DNA from: an uncultured Spirochaetota bacterium
GTDB taxonomy: Bacteria; Spirochaetota; UBA4802; UBA5550
Length of the DNA stretch: 64,000 nt
Reading direction: 5' to 3'
Assembly (NCBI GenBank): GCA_937872225.1
Contig: CALMRZ010000028.1
Location: 152,902-216,901, forward strand
Positions 25,073-33,796 of the stretch are shown in pieces; the first letter of the stretch is position 1; every line of letters starts with the position of its first letter. Both the position numbers and the translations under genes were made by a program. The notes under the pieces are model-generated. The model saw nothing but the letters and a program-made list of their open reading frames with translations. It did not search any database and had not been told where the DNA came from.

Positions 25073-26353
25073 ATGGCCTCTGCCGATAGAAAGCAGAACG
25101 ATTCCCTCTACCGCCCCTGGCAGATAAAGATACTGCTGGCGACCTGGCTTGCCTACGCGGGATATTATTTCTGCCGCAAGCCCTTCTATGTGGCCAAGGT
25201 GAGCATCTCCGGCGCCCTGGGCATCGACTCCTTCGGCCTGGCCCAGCTGGGTACCGCGTACCTGGTCGCCTACATGGTCGGACAGTTCTCCAGCGCCTTT
25301 TTCGGCCGCACGCTGGGCCCCAGGCTCCTCCTCCTGGCCGGCATCATGATATCCATCGTCAGCACCTTCCTCTTCGGCGTATCCAACAGCCTCTGGACCA
25401 TCATGCTCTTCATGAGCCTGAACGGCCTGGCCCAGGGTACCGGCTGGCCCGGGTGCATCGGCAGCCTGGCCTTCTGGTTCAGGCGCAAGCAGCGGGGCAG
25501 CGTCCTGGGCCTCTGGTCCACCTGCTACCAGCTCGGCCCCGTGCTGGCCACGCTCCTGGCGTCCTATCTGCTGGGCAATGCCGGATGGCGGTGGTCCTTT
25601 TTCGGCGGGTCCATGGTGCTCCTGGTTGTATGGTTCACCGTGCTCCTCGTCCATCCCAATCGTCCCGAGGACGCGGGCCTTGAGCCGCTCCATGACGAGG
25701 ATGAACTGCCTGATACGCCTCCGGCCGGGAGCGGGAAAAAGCTGGGATGGGACAGGGAAGTCGTCCTTACCATCATGATGATGGGCCTCATTTATTTCTG
25801 CATCAAGTTCCTCCGCTATGCCCTCTGGAGCTGGCTTCCCTGGTTCCTGAACAGGAATTTTTACCTCTCGGAAGCCGAAGCCGGTTACCTTTCCACGGTA
25901 TTCGATGTCTGCGGATTTGCCGGGGTCATTGCCGCCGGTTTTCTCTCCGACAGGATATTCAAGGGGAAGCGGGCCATGCTCTCTTTCGTGATGCTTGCCC
26001 TGATGACAGGGTCTTTTTTCATACTCTATTTCCTCGGATCGGCGAACCTGACTGTCTTCACCGTGTCCATCGCCGTAGCCGGGTTCATGCTCTTCGGGCC
26101 TGATTCGCTCCTGTCCGGGGTCGGGGCCATTGACGTGGGCTCAAAGGAGGGCGCCCTGTCTGCCGCCGGCATCATCAACGGCATGGGGTCCATCGGCCCC
26201 ATATTCCAGGAGCAGTTGGTGGGATGGATGTACCGGCGATATAATCATGACCTCCTGCCGATCCTTGTCATGCTGGTGGCCGTTGCGGCGGTGAGCGCGG
26301 TGCTGACGCTCATGTTGTGGATCAGATCGCGCAGGGGATTGGCCAACGTGTGA
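25073..26353 (+). CDS. MFS transporter, organophosphate:Pi antiporter (GlpT/UhpT) family-like
   Basis: 426 residues, 12 predicted membrane helices. The N-terminus 'YRPWQIKILLATWLAYAGYYFCRKPFYVAK' region and 'GNAGWRWSFF' match the OPA family, which exchanges glycerol-3-phosphate or hexose phosphates for phosphate. A hydrophilic loop at about 205-230 separates the two six-helix halves. It is translationally close to the AOR gene (3-bp gap). An organophosphate substrate linked to the upstream GapN/AOR enzymes is a reasonable inference. A perfect 46-bp palindrome follows the stop. Confidence 0.85.
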   Translation: MASADRKQNDSLYRPWQIKILLATWLAYAGYYFCRKPFYVAKVSISGALGIDSFGLAQLGTAYLVAYMVGQFSSAFFGRTLGPRLLLLAGIMISIVSTFLFGVSNSLWTIMLFMSLNGLAQGTGWPGCIGSLAFWFRRKQRGSVLGLWSTCYQLGPVLATLLASYLLGNAGWRWSFFGGSMVLLVVWFTVLLVHPNRPEDAGLEPLHDEDELPDTPPAGSGKKLGWDREVVLTIMMMGLIYFCIKFLRYALWSWLPWFLNRNFYLSEAEAGYLSTVFDVCGFAGVIAAGFLSDRIFKGKRAMLSFVMLALMTGSFFILYFLGSANLTVFTVSIAVAGFMLFGPDSLLSGVGAIDVGSKEGALSAAGIINGMGSIGPIFQEQLVGWMYRRYNHDLLPILVMLVAVAAVSAVLTLMLWIRSRRGLANV

Positions 26354-26354
26354 T

Positions 26355-26400
26355 GCCTTTCTGATAGGGTGGGGTTTAAACCCCACCCTATCAGAAAGGC
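26355..26400. repeat. Perfect 46-bp palindrome (23+23 bp, no spacer)
   Basis: Begins GCCTTTCTGATAGGGTGGGG and is followed by its exact reverse complement, centred on TTT|AAA at 26377/26378. It starts 1 bp after the transporter stop. No T-tract follows on the plus strand (GATTATAAAAAAATT), while the minus strand would enter it from a T-rich stretch. It will form a very stable hairpin and may end transcription or protect the 3' end of the transcript. Confidence 0.9.
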
Positions 26401-26473
26401 GATTATAAAAAAATTATTGAATAATTATATATACAGGTATACTATAAGATAAATTTCATATAGAGGACAATAC

Positions 26474-27625
26474 ATGGTACAATACAATTATCCCACAACA
26501 ATACTCCTGGGACAGGGAGCGCTGGCCGAATTCGGTACGCGTCTCAAAGCCAAAAAACATTCAAAAATACTGATAGTAACCGATAAGACCCTGGAACAGA
26601 TGGGGATAGTCAAAAAGCTGACGGATGTACTCTCGTCACAGGGCATCGCTTATGACATATACACCGACATCCATCCCAATCCGATCGAAGAAGACGTGGA
26701 GAAGGGCGTGATCGCCTACAAATCGGGGGACTGCGACAGCATCATCGGTCTCGGCGGGGGGAGCCCCATTGATGTTGCCAAGGTCATCAAGGTCATGGTC
26801 TCCAATCCGCCGCCCATGGCGCAGTACGATGACGCCAAGGGCGGCGACGCCCTCATCAAGGGCCCGATGCCGGCCCTGTACGCGATACCGACCACGTCCG
26901 GCACCGGGAGCGAAGTGGGCCGCTCCGGCGTCATCATCCTGCGCGATACGGGGCGAAAGACCATCATATTCCACCCGGAACTGCTGCCGTCCATAGCGGT
27001 GCTGGAGCCGGAGCTGACCGCCGGCATGCCTCCGTTCCTGACCGCCGCCACCGGCATGGACGCCTTTGTCCATTGCCTCGAGGCGTATTTCGTCAACATG
27101 TTCCACCCCATGGCGGACGGCATCGCCCTGCAGGGAATGGAACTGGTTCTGAAGTGGCTCCCGATAGCCTGCAGGAACGGCAAGGATCTCGACGCCAGGG
27201 AAAAGATGCAGATTGCGTCTTCCATGGGGGCCGTTGCTTTCCAGAAGGGCCTCGGCATGGTCCATTCCATGGCGCACCCCCTGTCGAGCCTCTACGGCCT
27301 TCACCATGGTTTGGCAAACGCCCTGGTGCTGCCCGATTCCATTCTTCACCTGGAGCAATCCCACCTGAACACGGAGCAGATGGCGAAGATACAGAAGGTG
27401 CGCGCCATCTTCGCTGAATGCGGCCTGGCCAGGGCCAGCCTGTCCGAGAGCTGCAGGGCCTTCTGCGAGATGGTGGGAATACCGATGGGCCTGTCGAAGA
27501 ACAAGGTTCCCGCCGACGGCCTGGCCGCGTTGAGCGTTGAAGCATTCAAGGACGGCTGTCATGGCAGCAACATGGTGCCGGTCAAGGAGAGCGATTTTCT
27601 GAAGGTGCTCAAGGCCGCGATGTAA
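26474..27625 (+). CDS. Iron-dependent alcohol dehydrogenase family
   Basis: 383 residues, typical of group III Fe-ADHs. NAD-binding GGGSPID (94-100), 'IPTTSGTGSEV', and metal ligands D196 and H200 (GMDAFVHCLEAY), H264 and H278 (GMVHSMAHPL, LHHGLANA). It interconverts alcohols and aldehydes or ketones with NAD(H), cytoplasmic; the natural substrate is unknown. The region just upstream is AT-rich, so the gene probably has its own promoter after the 46-bp palindrome. glgX follows after 27 bp. Confidence 0.95.
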   Translation: MVQYNYPTTILLGQGALAEFGTRLKAKKHSKILIVTDKTLEQMGIVKKLTDVLSSQGIAYDIYTDIHPNPIEEDVEKGVIAYKSGDCDSIIGLGGGSPIDVAKVIKVMVSNPPPMAQYDDAKGGDALIKGPMPALYAIPTTSGTGSEVGRSGVIILRDTGRKTIIFHPELLPSIAVLEPELTAGMPPFLTAATGMDAFVHCLEAYFVNMFHPMADGIALQGMELVLKWLPIACRNGKDLDAREKMQIASSMGAVAFQKGLGMVHSMAHPLSSLYGLHHGLANALVLPDSILHLEQSHLNTEQMAKIQKVRAIFAECGLARASLSESCRAFCEMVGIPMGLSKNKVPADGLAALSVEAFKDGCHGSNMVPVKESDFLKVLKAAM

Positions 27626-27652
27626 TGCGAAAAAAAAACGGGAGGCGTCGCC

Positions 27653-29785
27653 ATGGCAGCGCCGTTATCGCATAGCACGAACAGAAAGCTTTCACCCGGA
27701 AAATTTTATCCCCTGGGAGCGACGCTCCGGGAAAATGGCGTAAACTTCGCCCTCTTTTCCCAGGACGCCAGGGAAGTGTTTCTCCTTCTCTTCGACAGCC
27801 CGGACGGGGATCCCACGGATATCATAAAAATCGAAAACAGGGACCGGTTCATATGGCACGTCCATGTCCATGGCGTGAAGGAAGGCCAGCTCTACGGCTA
27901 CAAGGTGAGGGGGGAGTTCAACCCCGGATGGGGCTTCCGCTTCAACGAGAACAAGCTTCTCCTTGATCCCTACGCAAAGGCCGTCAGCGGGAAGTGCCGC
28001 AATGACGACAATCTCCTCCTTGCCTACGACCCCAATGCGCCGGGGAAAGATCTCACCATGGACACCCGGGACAGCGCCAGGGTCATGGCGAAGAGCATTG
28101 TCGTCAGCGATGACTTCGACTGGCAGGGGGACCGGCAGCCGGACGTACCCCTGGACAATCTCATAATATACGAAGCGCACGCCAAGGGGTTTACCGCGCA
28201 TACAAGCTCGCGGGTAAAAAACCCCGGGACCTACCTCGGTTTTATCGAAAAAATACCGTATCTCAAGGATCTGGGGATCAACGCCGTCGAGCTTCTTCCG
28301 GTTCATGAGTATTACGTGGAGGATTTTCTGATACAGAAGGGACTTACCAATTACTGGGGATACAACACCATCGGCTTTTTTGCCCCGGAATCGTCCTACG
28401 GCACAGGATCGTCACCGGGGTGCCAGGTGCGCGAATTCAAGACCATGGTGCGGGAACTGCACCGGGCGGGCATAGAGGTGATCCTGGACGTGGTGTATAA
28501 CCACACGGCCGAGGGGAACGAGATGGGGCCCACCATAAGCTTCAAGGGCATCGATAACAGGAACTATTACGTCCTCACCGGCGTCCACGGCGCGCCCGGC
28601 CGCTACTACATGAATTACACCGGGTGCGGCAACAGCATGAACCTGGCCAGCATGCCGGTGATACGCTTCGTCCTCGATTCCCTCCGGTACTGGGTGGAAG
28701 TGATGCACGTCGACGGCTTCCGCTTCGACCTGGCGTCGGTGCTGGGCCGTGAGGAAGGGTTTTTCCGCGCGGGAGCCTCATTCTTCGACGCCGTTTCCCA
28801 GGACCCGGTGCTGAACCGGGTCAAACTCATCGCGGAGCCGTGGGACATCGGCACCTACCAGGTGGGGAACTTCCCCGTGGACTGGTCCGAATGGAACGGC
28901 AGGTTCCGCGACACGGTGCGGAAATTCGTCAAGGGCGACGCGGGACAGCTGCGGGAGCTTGGGTGGCGCATCACCGGTTCCGCGGACATGTATGGCGACG
29001 ACGGCAGGACGGCGTACAACTCGGTCAACTTCGTGACCTGCCATGACGGGTTCACCATGAACGACCTGGTTTCGTATAACGCCAAGCACAACGAGGCAAA
29101 CCTTGAAAACAACAGCGACGGGTCCAACGACAACAACTCATGGAACTGCGGCTGGGAGGGAGAGACGGACAATCCGGATATCATCGCGCTGCGCAGGCGG
29201 CAGGCAAAGAACTTCTTCTGCCACCTTCTCTTTTCCCAGGGCACGCCGATGCTCCTGGGGGGCGACGAGTTCATGAGGACGCAGAAGGGGAGCAATAACG
29301 CCTATTGCCAGGACAACGACATCAGCTGGTATAACTGGGACCTTGCGGAGCGAAACGGCGATATCCTCAACTTCGCGAAAAAAGCCATCGCGTTCCGCCA
29401 CCGGTATCCCATTCTCAGGAGCCGCAAGTACCTATCCGGCACGGACTCCGACACGGACGGCATGCCTGACATATCCTGGTTCGGCGTCAACCTCGACCGT
29501 CCCGGGTGGGACGACCCCGAGGCCCGCATCATCTGTTACCTGCTGGACGGGGGCGAGGTGAAGTCCGATCTTGGCGACTATCTCCTCTTCTTTATCCTGA
29601 ATGCGGACTACAATTCCCACAGCGTCATGGTCCCGCGGGTCACGGGCAGGGACTGGAAGAGGGTTGTTGATACCAGCCTGAAGGCGGGTGCTGACTTTCT
29701 CGATCCCGGATCGGAGGTGCGGATCGATCCTCAGGACCATTATATCGTGAATGCCCGGAGCACGGTGGTGCTGCTGGCGAAGTAG
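27653..29785 (+). CDS. glgX: Glycogen debranching enzyme GlgX / isoamylase type
   Basis: 710 residues. An N-terminal CBM48 module (about 15-125; 'YPLGATLRENGVNFALFS') precedes a GH13 barrel with 'DVVYNHTAEG', the catalytic nucleophile Asp in 'GFRFDLASVLGRE', the acid/base Glu in 'LIAEPWDIG' and 'FVTCHDGFTMND'. It hydrolyses alpha-1,6 branches in glycogen or limit dextrins. The GGAGGC ribosome site is close. It is convergent with the CDF transporter gene, with only 2 bp between stops. Confidence 0.95.
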   Translation: MAAPLSHSTNRKLSPGKFYPLGATLRENGVNFALFSQDAREVFLLLFDSPDGDPTDIIKIENRDRFIWHVHVHGVKEGQLYGYKVRGEFNPGWGFRFNENKLLLDPYAKAVSGKCRNDDNLLLAYDPNAPGKDLTMDTRDSARVMAKSIVVSDDFDWQGDRQPDVPLDNLIIYEAHAKGFTAHTSSRVKNPGTYLGFIEKIPYLKDLGINAVELLPVHEYYVEDFLIQKGLTNYWGYNTIGFFAPESSYGTGSSPGCQVREFKTMVRELHRAGIEVILDVVYNHTAEGNEMGPTISFKGIDNRNYYVLTGVHGAPGRYYMNYTGCGNSMNLASMPVIRFVLDSLRYWVEVMHVDGFRFDLASVLGREEGFFRAGASFFDAVSQDPVLNRVKLIAEPWDIGTYQVGNFPVDWSEWNGRFRDTVRKFVKGDAGQLRELGWRITGSADMYGDDGRTAYNSVNFVTCHDGFTMNDLVSYNAKHNEANLENNSDGSNDNNSWNCGWEGETDNPDIIALRRRQAKNFFCHLLFSQGTPMLLGGDEFMRTQKGSNNAYCQDNDISWYNWDLAERNGDILNFAKKAIAFRHRYPILRSRKYLSGTDSDTDGMPDISWFGVNLDRPGWDDPEARIICYLLDGGEVKSDLGDYLLFFILNADYNSHSVMVPRVTGRDWKRVVDTSLKAGADFLDPGSEVRIDPQDHYIVNARSTVVLLAK

Positions 29786-29787
29786 GC

Positions 29788-30720
29788 CTACTCGATCTTC
29801 CCGCAGTTTTCCAGGCACTCCTCGGTGCAGGTGGCATCGCACGGCTCGACATGGATGACCACCTTTGCGTCCGGATAATGCTCCTTGACCTTTGCGACGA
29901 TGCGGTCTCCGATCTCATGGGACTCCTGCACGCTCATCTCCGGGGCTACCACGAGATGGAATTCATAGAAGCGCTGGGAACCGGATTTCCTGGTCCTGAG
30001 CTTGTGATAGCTCAGGACCCTGGGGTGCTGCTCGGTGACGTAGCGGTCGATCAGGTCTTCATCGGACTTTGAGAGGCGGGCGTCAAGAAGGTCCCGCACG
30101 GATTCACGGGTAAGATCAAAGGCCGCCTTGATTATCAGGAAGGCCACGATGATGGCCGCAACCGGGTCGATCCATGAAAGATTGACTTGCGGGAAGAGGA
30201 ACCTGCCTCCCCAGTACATGATGAGGCCTGCCATGACGCCGAAGGAGGTCCACACGTCGGTGCGCAGGTGCCACGCGTCGGCCTTGAGGGCGATGGAGTC
30301 GGTTTCCGTGCCGACCTTGAAGAGCATGTGGGATACAAAAAAATTCGCCGCCACCGAAACTGACATGACGATGATGCCCCAGCCGGCCTGCTCCATGTGC
30401 TGCGGATTTTTCAGCTTTTCAACTGCCTCGTAGATGATCCAGCCCGCCGCGAAAAAAATAAGAACAGCCTCGATGGTCCCGGAAATGTTTTCTATCTTGC
30501 CATGACCGAAGGCATGACGGTGGTCCTCCGGTTTGGCGGATTTGCGGACGGCGAAGAACGCTATTACGGCAGCGACCAGGTCAACCGCCGAGTGGATGGC
30601 CTCTGATATGACCGATACGGAATTGATCAGTATGCCGATGGCCAGCTTCAGGGCGACCAGGGAACTGTTTGAGGCTACTGAAAGCAGCGCGACGCGCGAT
30701 TTTTTCTTATTATTGTCCAT
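29788..30720 (-). CDS. Cation diffusion facilitator family metal transporter
   Basis: 310 residues, six predicted membrane helices then a cytoplasmic ferredoxin-like domain (about 215-295). The transport site has His-x3-Asp in both helix II (H43, D47 in SEAIHSAVD) and helix V (H151, D155), the arrangement usual for zinc-selective CDFs. The C-terminal tail carries four cysteines in CDATCTEECLENC, an unusual possible metal-binding extension. It exports Zn2+ or a similar divalent ion by proton antiport. Single gene, convergent with glgX. The 269 bp upstream is AT-rich and holds no convincing gene. Confidence 0.92.
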   Translation of the reverse strand: MDNNKKKSRVALLSVASNSSLVALKLAIGILINSVSVISEAIHSAVDLVAAVIAFFAVRKSAKPEDHRHAFGHGKIENISGTIEAVLIFFAAGWIIYEAVEKLKNPQHMEQAGWGIIVMSVSVAANFFVSHMLFKVGTETDSIALKADAWHLRTDVWTSFGVMAGLIMYWGGRFLFPQVNLSWIDPVAAIIVAFLIIKAAFDLTRESVRDLLDARLSKSDEDLIDRYVTEQHPRVLSYHKLRTRKSGSQRFYEFHLVVAPEMSVQESHEIGDRIVAKVKEHYPDAKVVIHVEPCDATCTEECLENCGKIE

Positions 30721-30989
30721 ATAAATACTGTTTCTGGCGCATGGGAATATTTTAAACCGTGTCCAAATAAAATTATATATCCAACCATGTCACGTCTACA
30801 TTGCGATTGTGGCCTGGATGCGCAAAGAACTGCTTTTTTATTTGAAGCTGAGCCGGAGTATTTTTCAACCGTTTTTTTATTGAAAAATATCAGGGGCCTT
30901 GCATGTATTGTTTTTTTACACATATAAAATATTTTTCACGATGGACCGGCTTCGGTCCCGGTAACGACCAGAACAGCTTAATAAGCGCA

Positions 30990-32189
30990 ATGAGTGATAC
31001 ATACGATGCCATAATTATCGGCGCCGGTCCCGGCGGCTGTAGCGCCGCGGCCTTCCTGTCCGGGGCCGGCCGCGACGTGCTCCTGGTTGACAGGGCGCGC
31101 TTCCCCCGCGACAAGACCTGCGGTGACGGCCTCTCGGTTACGGCTCTTCCGGTCCTGGAACGCATGGGCGTCCTCGAAAAGGTTGAGGCGCACAATCCGT
31201 GGAAATGCGACGGGGTCATCCTTTCGTCGCCGAACGATGTCGTGATGAGGGGGCGGGCGACGCAGGTGGGAGGCGTGTATAATTACGGCTATGTGATTCC
31301 TCGGAAAATCTTCGACACCGCTCTCTTCGAGCATGTCAGGGACCTTCCCCATGTGACCGTCAGGGAGGAATGCGCCTTCAGGGATTTTATCCATGAGGGC
31401 AATGCCATATGCGGTATCCGGGCCAGAAGCGGAAACAACGAGGAGTTCGAGGTCCGCGGTCGGTTCATCATCGGCGCTGACGGCGTGCATTCGGCCGTTG
31501 CCAGGAAGCTGGGAAACCACGCGAGCGGCTCGATAAAGAAGGCCTTTGCCGTGCGCGCCTACTTCGAAAATGTCGACGGCCTTGAGCACCTCATAGCGCT
31601 GCATTATGAAAAAACCATACTCCCCGGTTATGCCTGGATCTTCCCCACCGGGGAGCGGAGCGCCAACGTCGGGGTCGGCATGATCTGCCAGGGCAAGCCT
31701 CCCCATAACATGAAGGACCTGTTCGAGATGTTCATAACGAGAAACAGGTTCGCGCGGGAAAAGCTTGGCCGCGCCACGATGGTCGAAGGGTCCTTCAAGG
31801 GGGCCCACCTTGCTACGGGCACCATGGGGGTAAGACGTTCCTTCGGCAACGTCCTCCTGGTGGGAGACGCCGGCGGCTTTGTCGACGCTTTGACCGGAGA
31901 AGGCATCTACTACGCCCTCCGGAGCGGCGAGCAGGCGGCCTCGGCCATAATTGAGGTCCTTGCCCGAAAAGAAGCGACGGGCGATGTCGGAGCCATCTAC
32001 GATGGCAGCTGGCGCAGGGATTTCAGGCGGGACATCATCTTCGGGAACCTCTTTCAGAAGGCGCTGACAAAAAAGAGCCTGATGAACCTGATTGTCTGGC
32101 GCTCCAGCAGGAACCAGGCCAAGGCGGATATACTGAGCGGCGTTATACAGCATGCCCTGCCCAAGACCAGGCTTTTCCGCGTGATCTGA
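30990..32189 (+). CDS. FAD-dependent oxidoreductase, geranylgeranyl reductase family
   Basis: 399 residues from the ATG at 30990, which places the dinucleotide-binding motif (IIIGAGPGGCSAAAFL) at the N-terminus; a longer frame to 30903 adds 29 non-conserved residues. Other motifs are 'RDKTCGDGLS', 'IIGADGVHS' and 'VLLVGDAGGFVDALTGEGIYYAL'. The family reduces isoprenoid double bonds of lipids or quinones, or oxidises related substrates. The real substrate here is unknown. The next gene begins 28 bp downstream, but the two products are not obviously related. Confidence 0.88.
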   Translation: MSDTYDAIIIGAGPGGCSAAAFLSGAGRDVLLVDRARFPRDKTCGDGLSVTALPVLERMGVLEKVEAHNPWKCDGVILSSPNDVVMRGRATQVGGVYNYGYVIPRKIFDTALFEHVRDLPHVTVREECAFRDFIHEGNAICGIRARSGNNEEFEVRGRFIIGADGVHSAVARKLGNHASGSIKKAFAVRAYFENVDGLEHLIALHYEKTILPGYAWIFPTGERSANVGVGMICQGKPPHNMKDLFEMFITRNRFAREKLGRATMVEGSFKGAHLATGTMGVRRSFGNVLLVGDAGGFVDALTGEGIYYALRSGEQAASAIIEVLARKEATGDVGAIYDGSWRRDFRRDIIFGNLFQKALTKKSLMNLIVWRSSRNQAKADILSGVIQHALPKTRLFRVI

Positions 32190-32217
32190 ATCCCACTGAA
32201 ACATTACAAAAATAGGA

Positions 32218-33696
32218 ATGACAGAGAAACGGCCCGGTAGTACCATTGTTCCTGTCATGGAACGTTTCTTTCATCCCCGGTCAATCGTGCTTTTTGGCGC
32301 CAGCTCCAATCCGAAAAAGGGCGGCAACCAGGTGCTGCAGAACTTCAAACAATACATGGAGCGGCAGCATTACCCGGATCTCTTCATCGTCCATCCCCGT
32401 GCCGGGGCCATCGAGGGCGTGCCATGCTTTAATAGCCTCGATGACGTGCCCGACAATGCCAGCGGGACGGACCGGATCGACCTGGCGGTCATCGTTCTTC
32501 CCGTGCGGGAAGTGATGCCCGTGGTCAGGGCGTGCATAGACCGCAACGTCCGCGGCATTTTAATTGAATCGGGCAATCTCTCCAACGACGATAAGGAGGC
32601 GGCCGCCTTCGCGAAGGAGATCCTGTCGCTGATACGGGGAAAAGACATCCGCATCGTGGGACCCAATTCGATCGGCTTCAATGTGCCCGACCTGCGCTAC
32701 TGCACCCCCATTAAACACTACAGCGAATTCCTTGAGACCCGGGAACGGAATGTTTCCATCGTGGGGCAGTCGGGGCTCTTCGTGACCGGCTTCGTGGAAT
32801 GGTTTTTCGATACCACCGGTCACGGGCAGCCCTTCGGGGTTTCAAACATAGCAGCCATCGGGAACAAGCTGGACGTGAACGAATGCGACCTCCTGGAGTA
32901 TTACCTCCATGACGACAGGACCCACGCCATCGGCATGTACCTCGAGGACATCCGCGACGGCAACCGTTTCATGTCCCTCCTCAAGGAGAACCGCGAGCGC
33001 CACCGCAAGCCGGTTGTAGTCCTCAAGGCCGGCAAGAGCGAGAAGGGGAAACAGGCCGTGTCGTCACACACCGGATCGATGGCGGGAAGCTACACCGCCG
33101 TCGAAGCGGTCGCGAAGCAGTTCGGCATGATCCTGGTGGAGACCTATGACGAGCTCTTCGAGATGCTTTCAATAGTCTGCCAGTATCCGGTCCTCCGTTC
33201 AAACCGTGTCGGCGTGATATCGGTGTCGGGGTCGGGATGCGTGCTGTCATCCGATTTTGCGGAGAAATTCGGGATGGAACTCCCGGAACTGGACGACGCG
33301 GCGCTGGCGAGGCTCAGGCCCCTGTTTCCGGACTGGGCGCCCATACACAACCCCATCGACACCTGGGCGTCAGTCGAAAAGGTCGGCCCTCAGGAAAGCT
33401 TCAACCGGATCCTTGAGGTCTTTCTCGAATCGGGCCTTTTCGATTCCATCGTTCTCATGACGATCAGCTCTCCCTTCGCAACCTTTGACTGGAAGTTCCT
33501 GGGTGAAATGCAGCGGAAGTATCACGACACGCCCCTGGTGGTACACTTCTTCGGGGGCCAGTCCATCCTCGAACACACGGCCCTGGCAAAGGAGTACCGG
33601 ATCCCTGTCATTGGAAGCTTTGACCGCATTTTCAAGCTCCTCGAGCTGGCATGGGATTTTTCCAGAAGGATGTCCCGTGTCCATCCCGGGTCTTGA
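32218..33696 (+). CDS. ADP-forming acyl-CoA synthetase alpha-type protein
   Basis: 492 residues. A CoA-binding Rossmann domain (about 15-130; 'FFHPRSIVLFGASSNPKKGG') is followed by two succinyl-CoA ligase-like domains. The phosphohistidine loop is present as SSHTGSMAGSY. There is no ATP-grasp (beta) domain, so it needs a separate beta partner or acts as a CoA-binding regulator. The neighbouring gene encodes a CoA-transferase/GNAT fusion, which resembles protein acetyltransferase and acyl-CoA gene sets. The start is ATG at 32218; an internal ATG at 32257 is possible. Confidence 0.85.
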   Translation: MTEKRPGSTIVPVMERFFHPRSIVLFGASSNPKKGGNQVLQNFKQYMERQHYPDLFIVHPRAGAIEGVPCFNSLDDVPDNASGTDRIDLAVIVLPVREVMPVVRACIDRNVRGILIESGNLSNDDKEAAAFAKEILSLIRGKDIRIVGPNSIGFNVPDLRYCTPIKHYSEFLETRERNVSIVGQSGLFVTGFVEWFFDTTGHGQPFGVSNIAAIGNKLDVNECDLLEYYLHDDRTHAIGMYLEDIRDGNRFMSLLKENRERHRKPVVVLKAGKSEKGKQAVSSHTGSMAGSYTAVEAVAKQFGMILVETYDELFEMLSIVCQYPVLRSNRVGVISVSGSGCVLSSDFAEKFGMELPELDDAALARLRPLFPDWAPIHNPIDTWASVEKVGPQESFNRILEVFLESGLFDSIVLMTISSPFATFDWKFLGEMQRKYHDTPLVVHFFGGQSILEHTALAKEYRIPVIGSFDRIFKLLELAWDFSRRMSRVHPGS

Positions 33697-33742
33697 GCGG
33701 AGATTTCATCCTCCGGACCAGGGTCCTTCCCGCTTTATCTCT

Positions 33743-33771
33743 TGACATGACGCTTATGACGTTGCAGTATT
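33743..33771 (+). promoter_or_regulatory. Candidate sigma70-type promoter of the CoA-transferase/GNAT gene
   Basis: TTGACA (33743-33748), exact 17-nt spacer, then CAGTAT (3/6 match to the -10 consensus), 25 bp before the ATG at 33797. Confidence 0.4.
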
Positions 33772-33796
33772 TATCCGGCCAGGACAGGGCACCGAA

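Noticed and set aside
30787..30927. Possible 46-aa small protein before the geranylgeranyl-reductase-like gene
   Set aside because: It has no ribosome site and lies in AT-rich leader DNA containing a separate hairpin; nothing supports translation.
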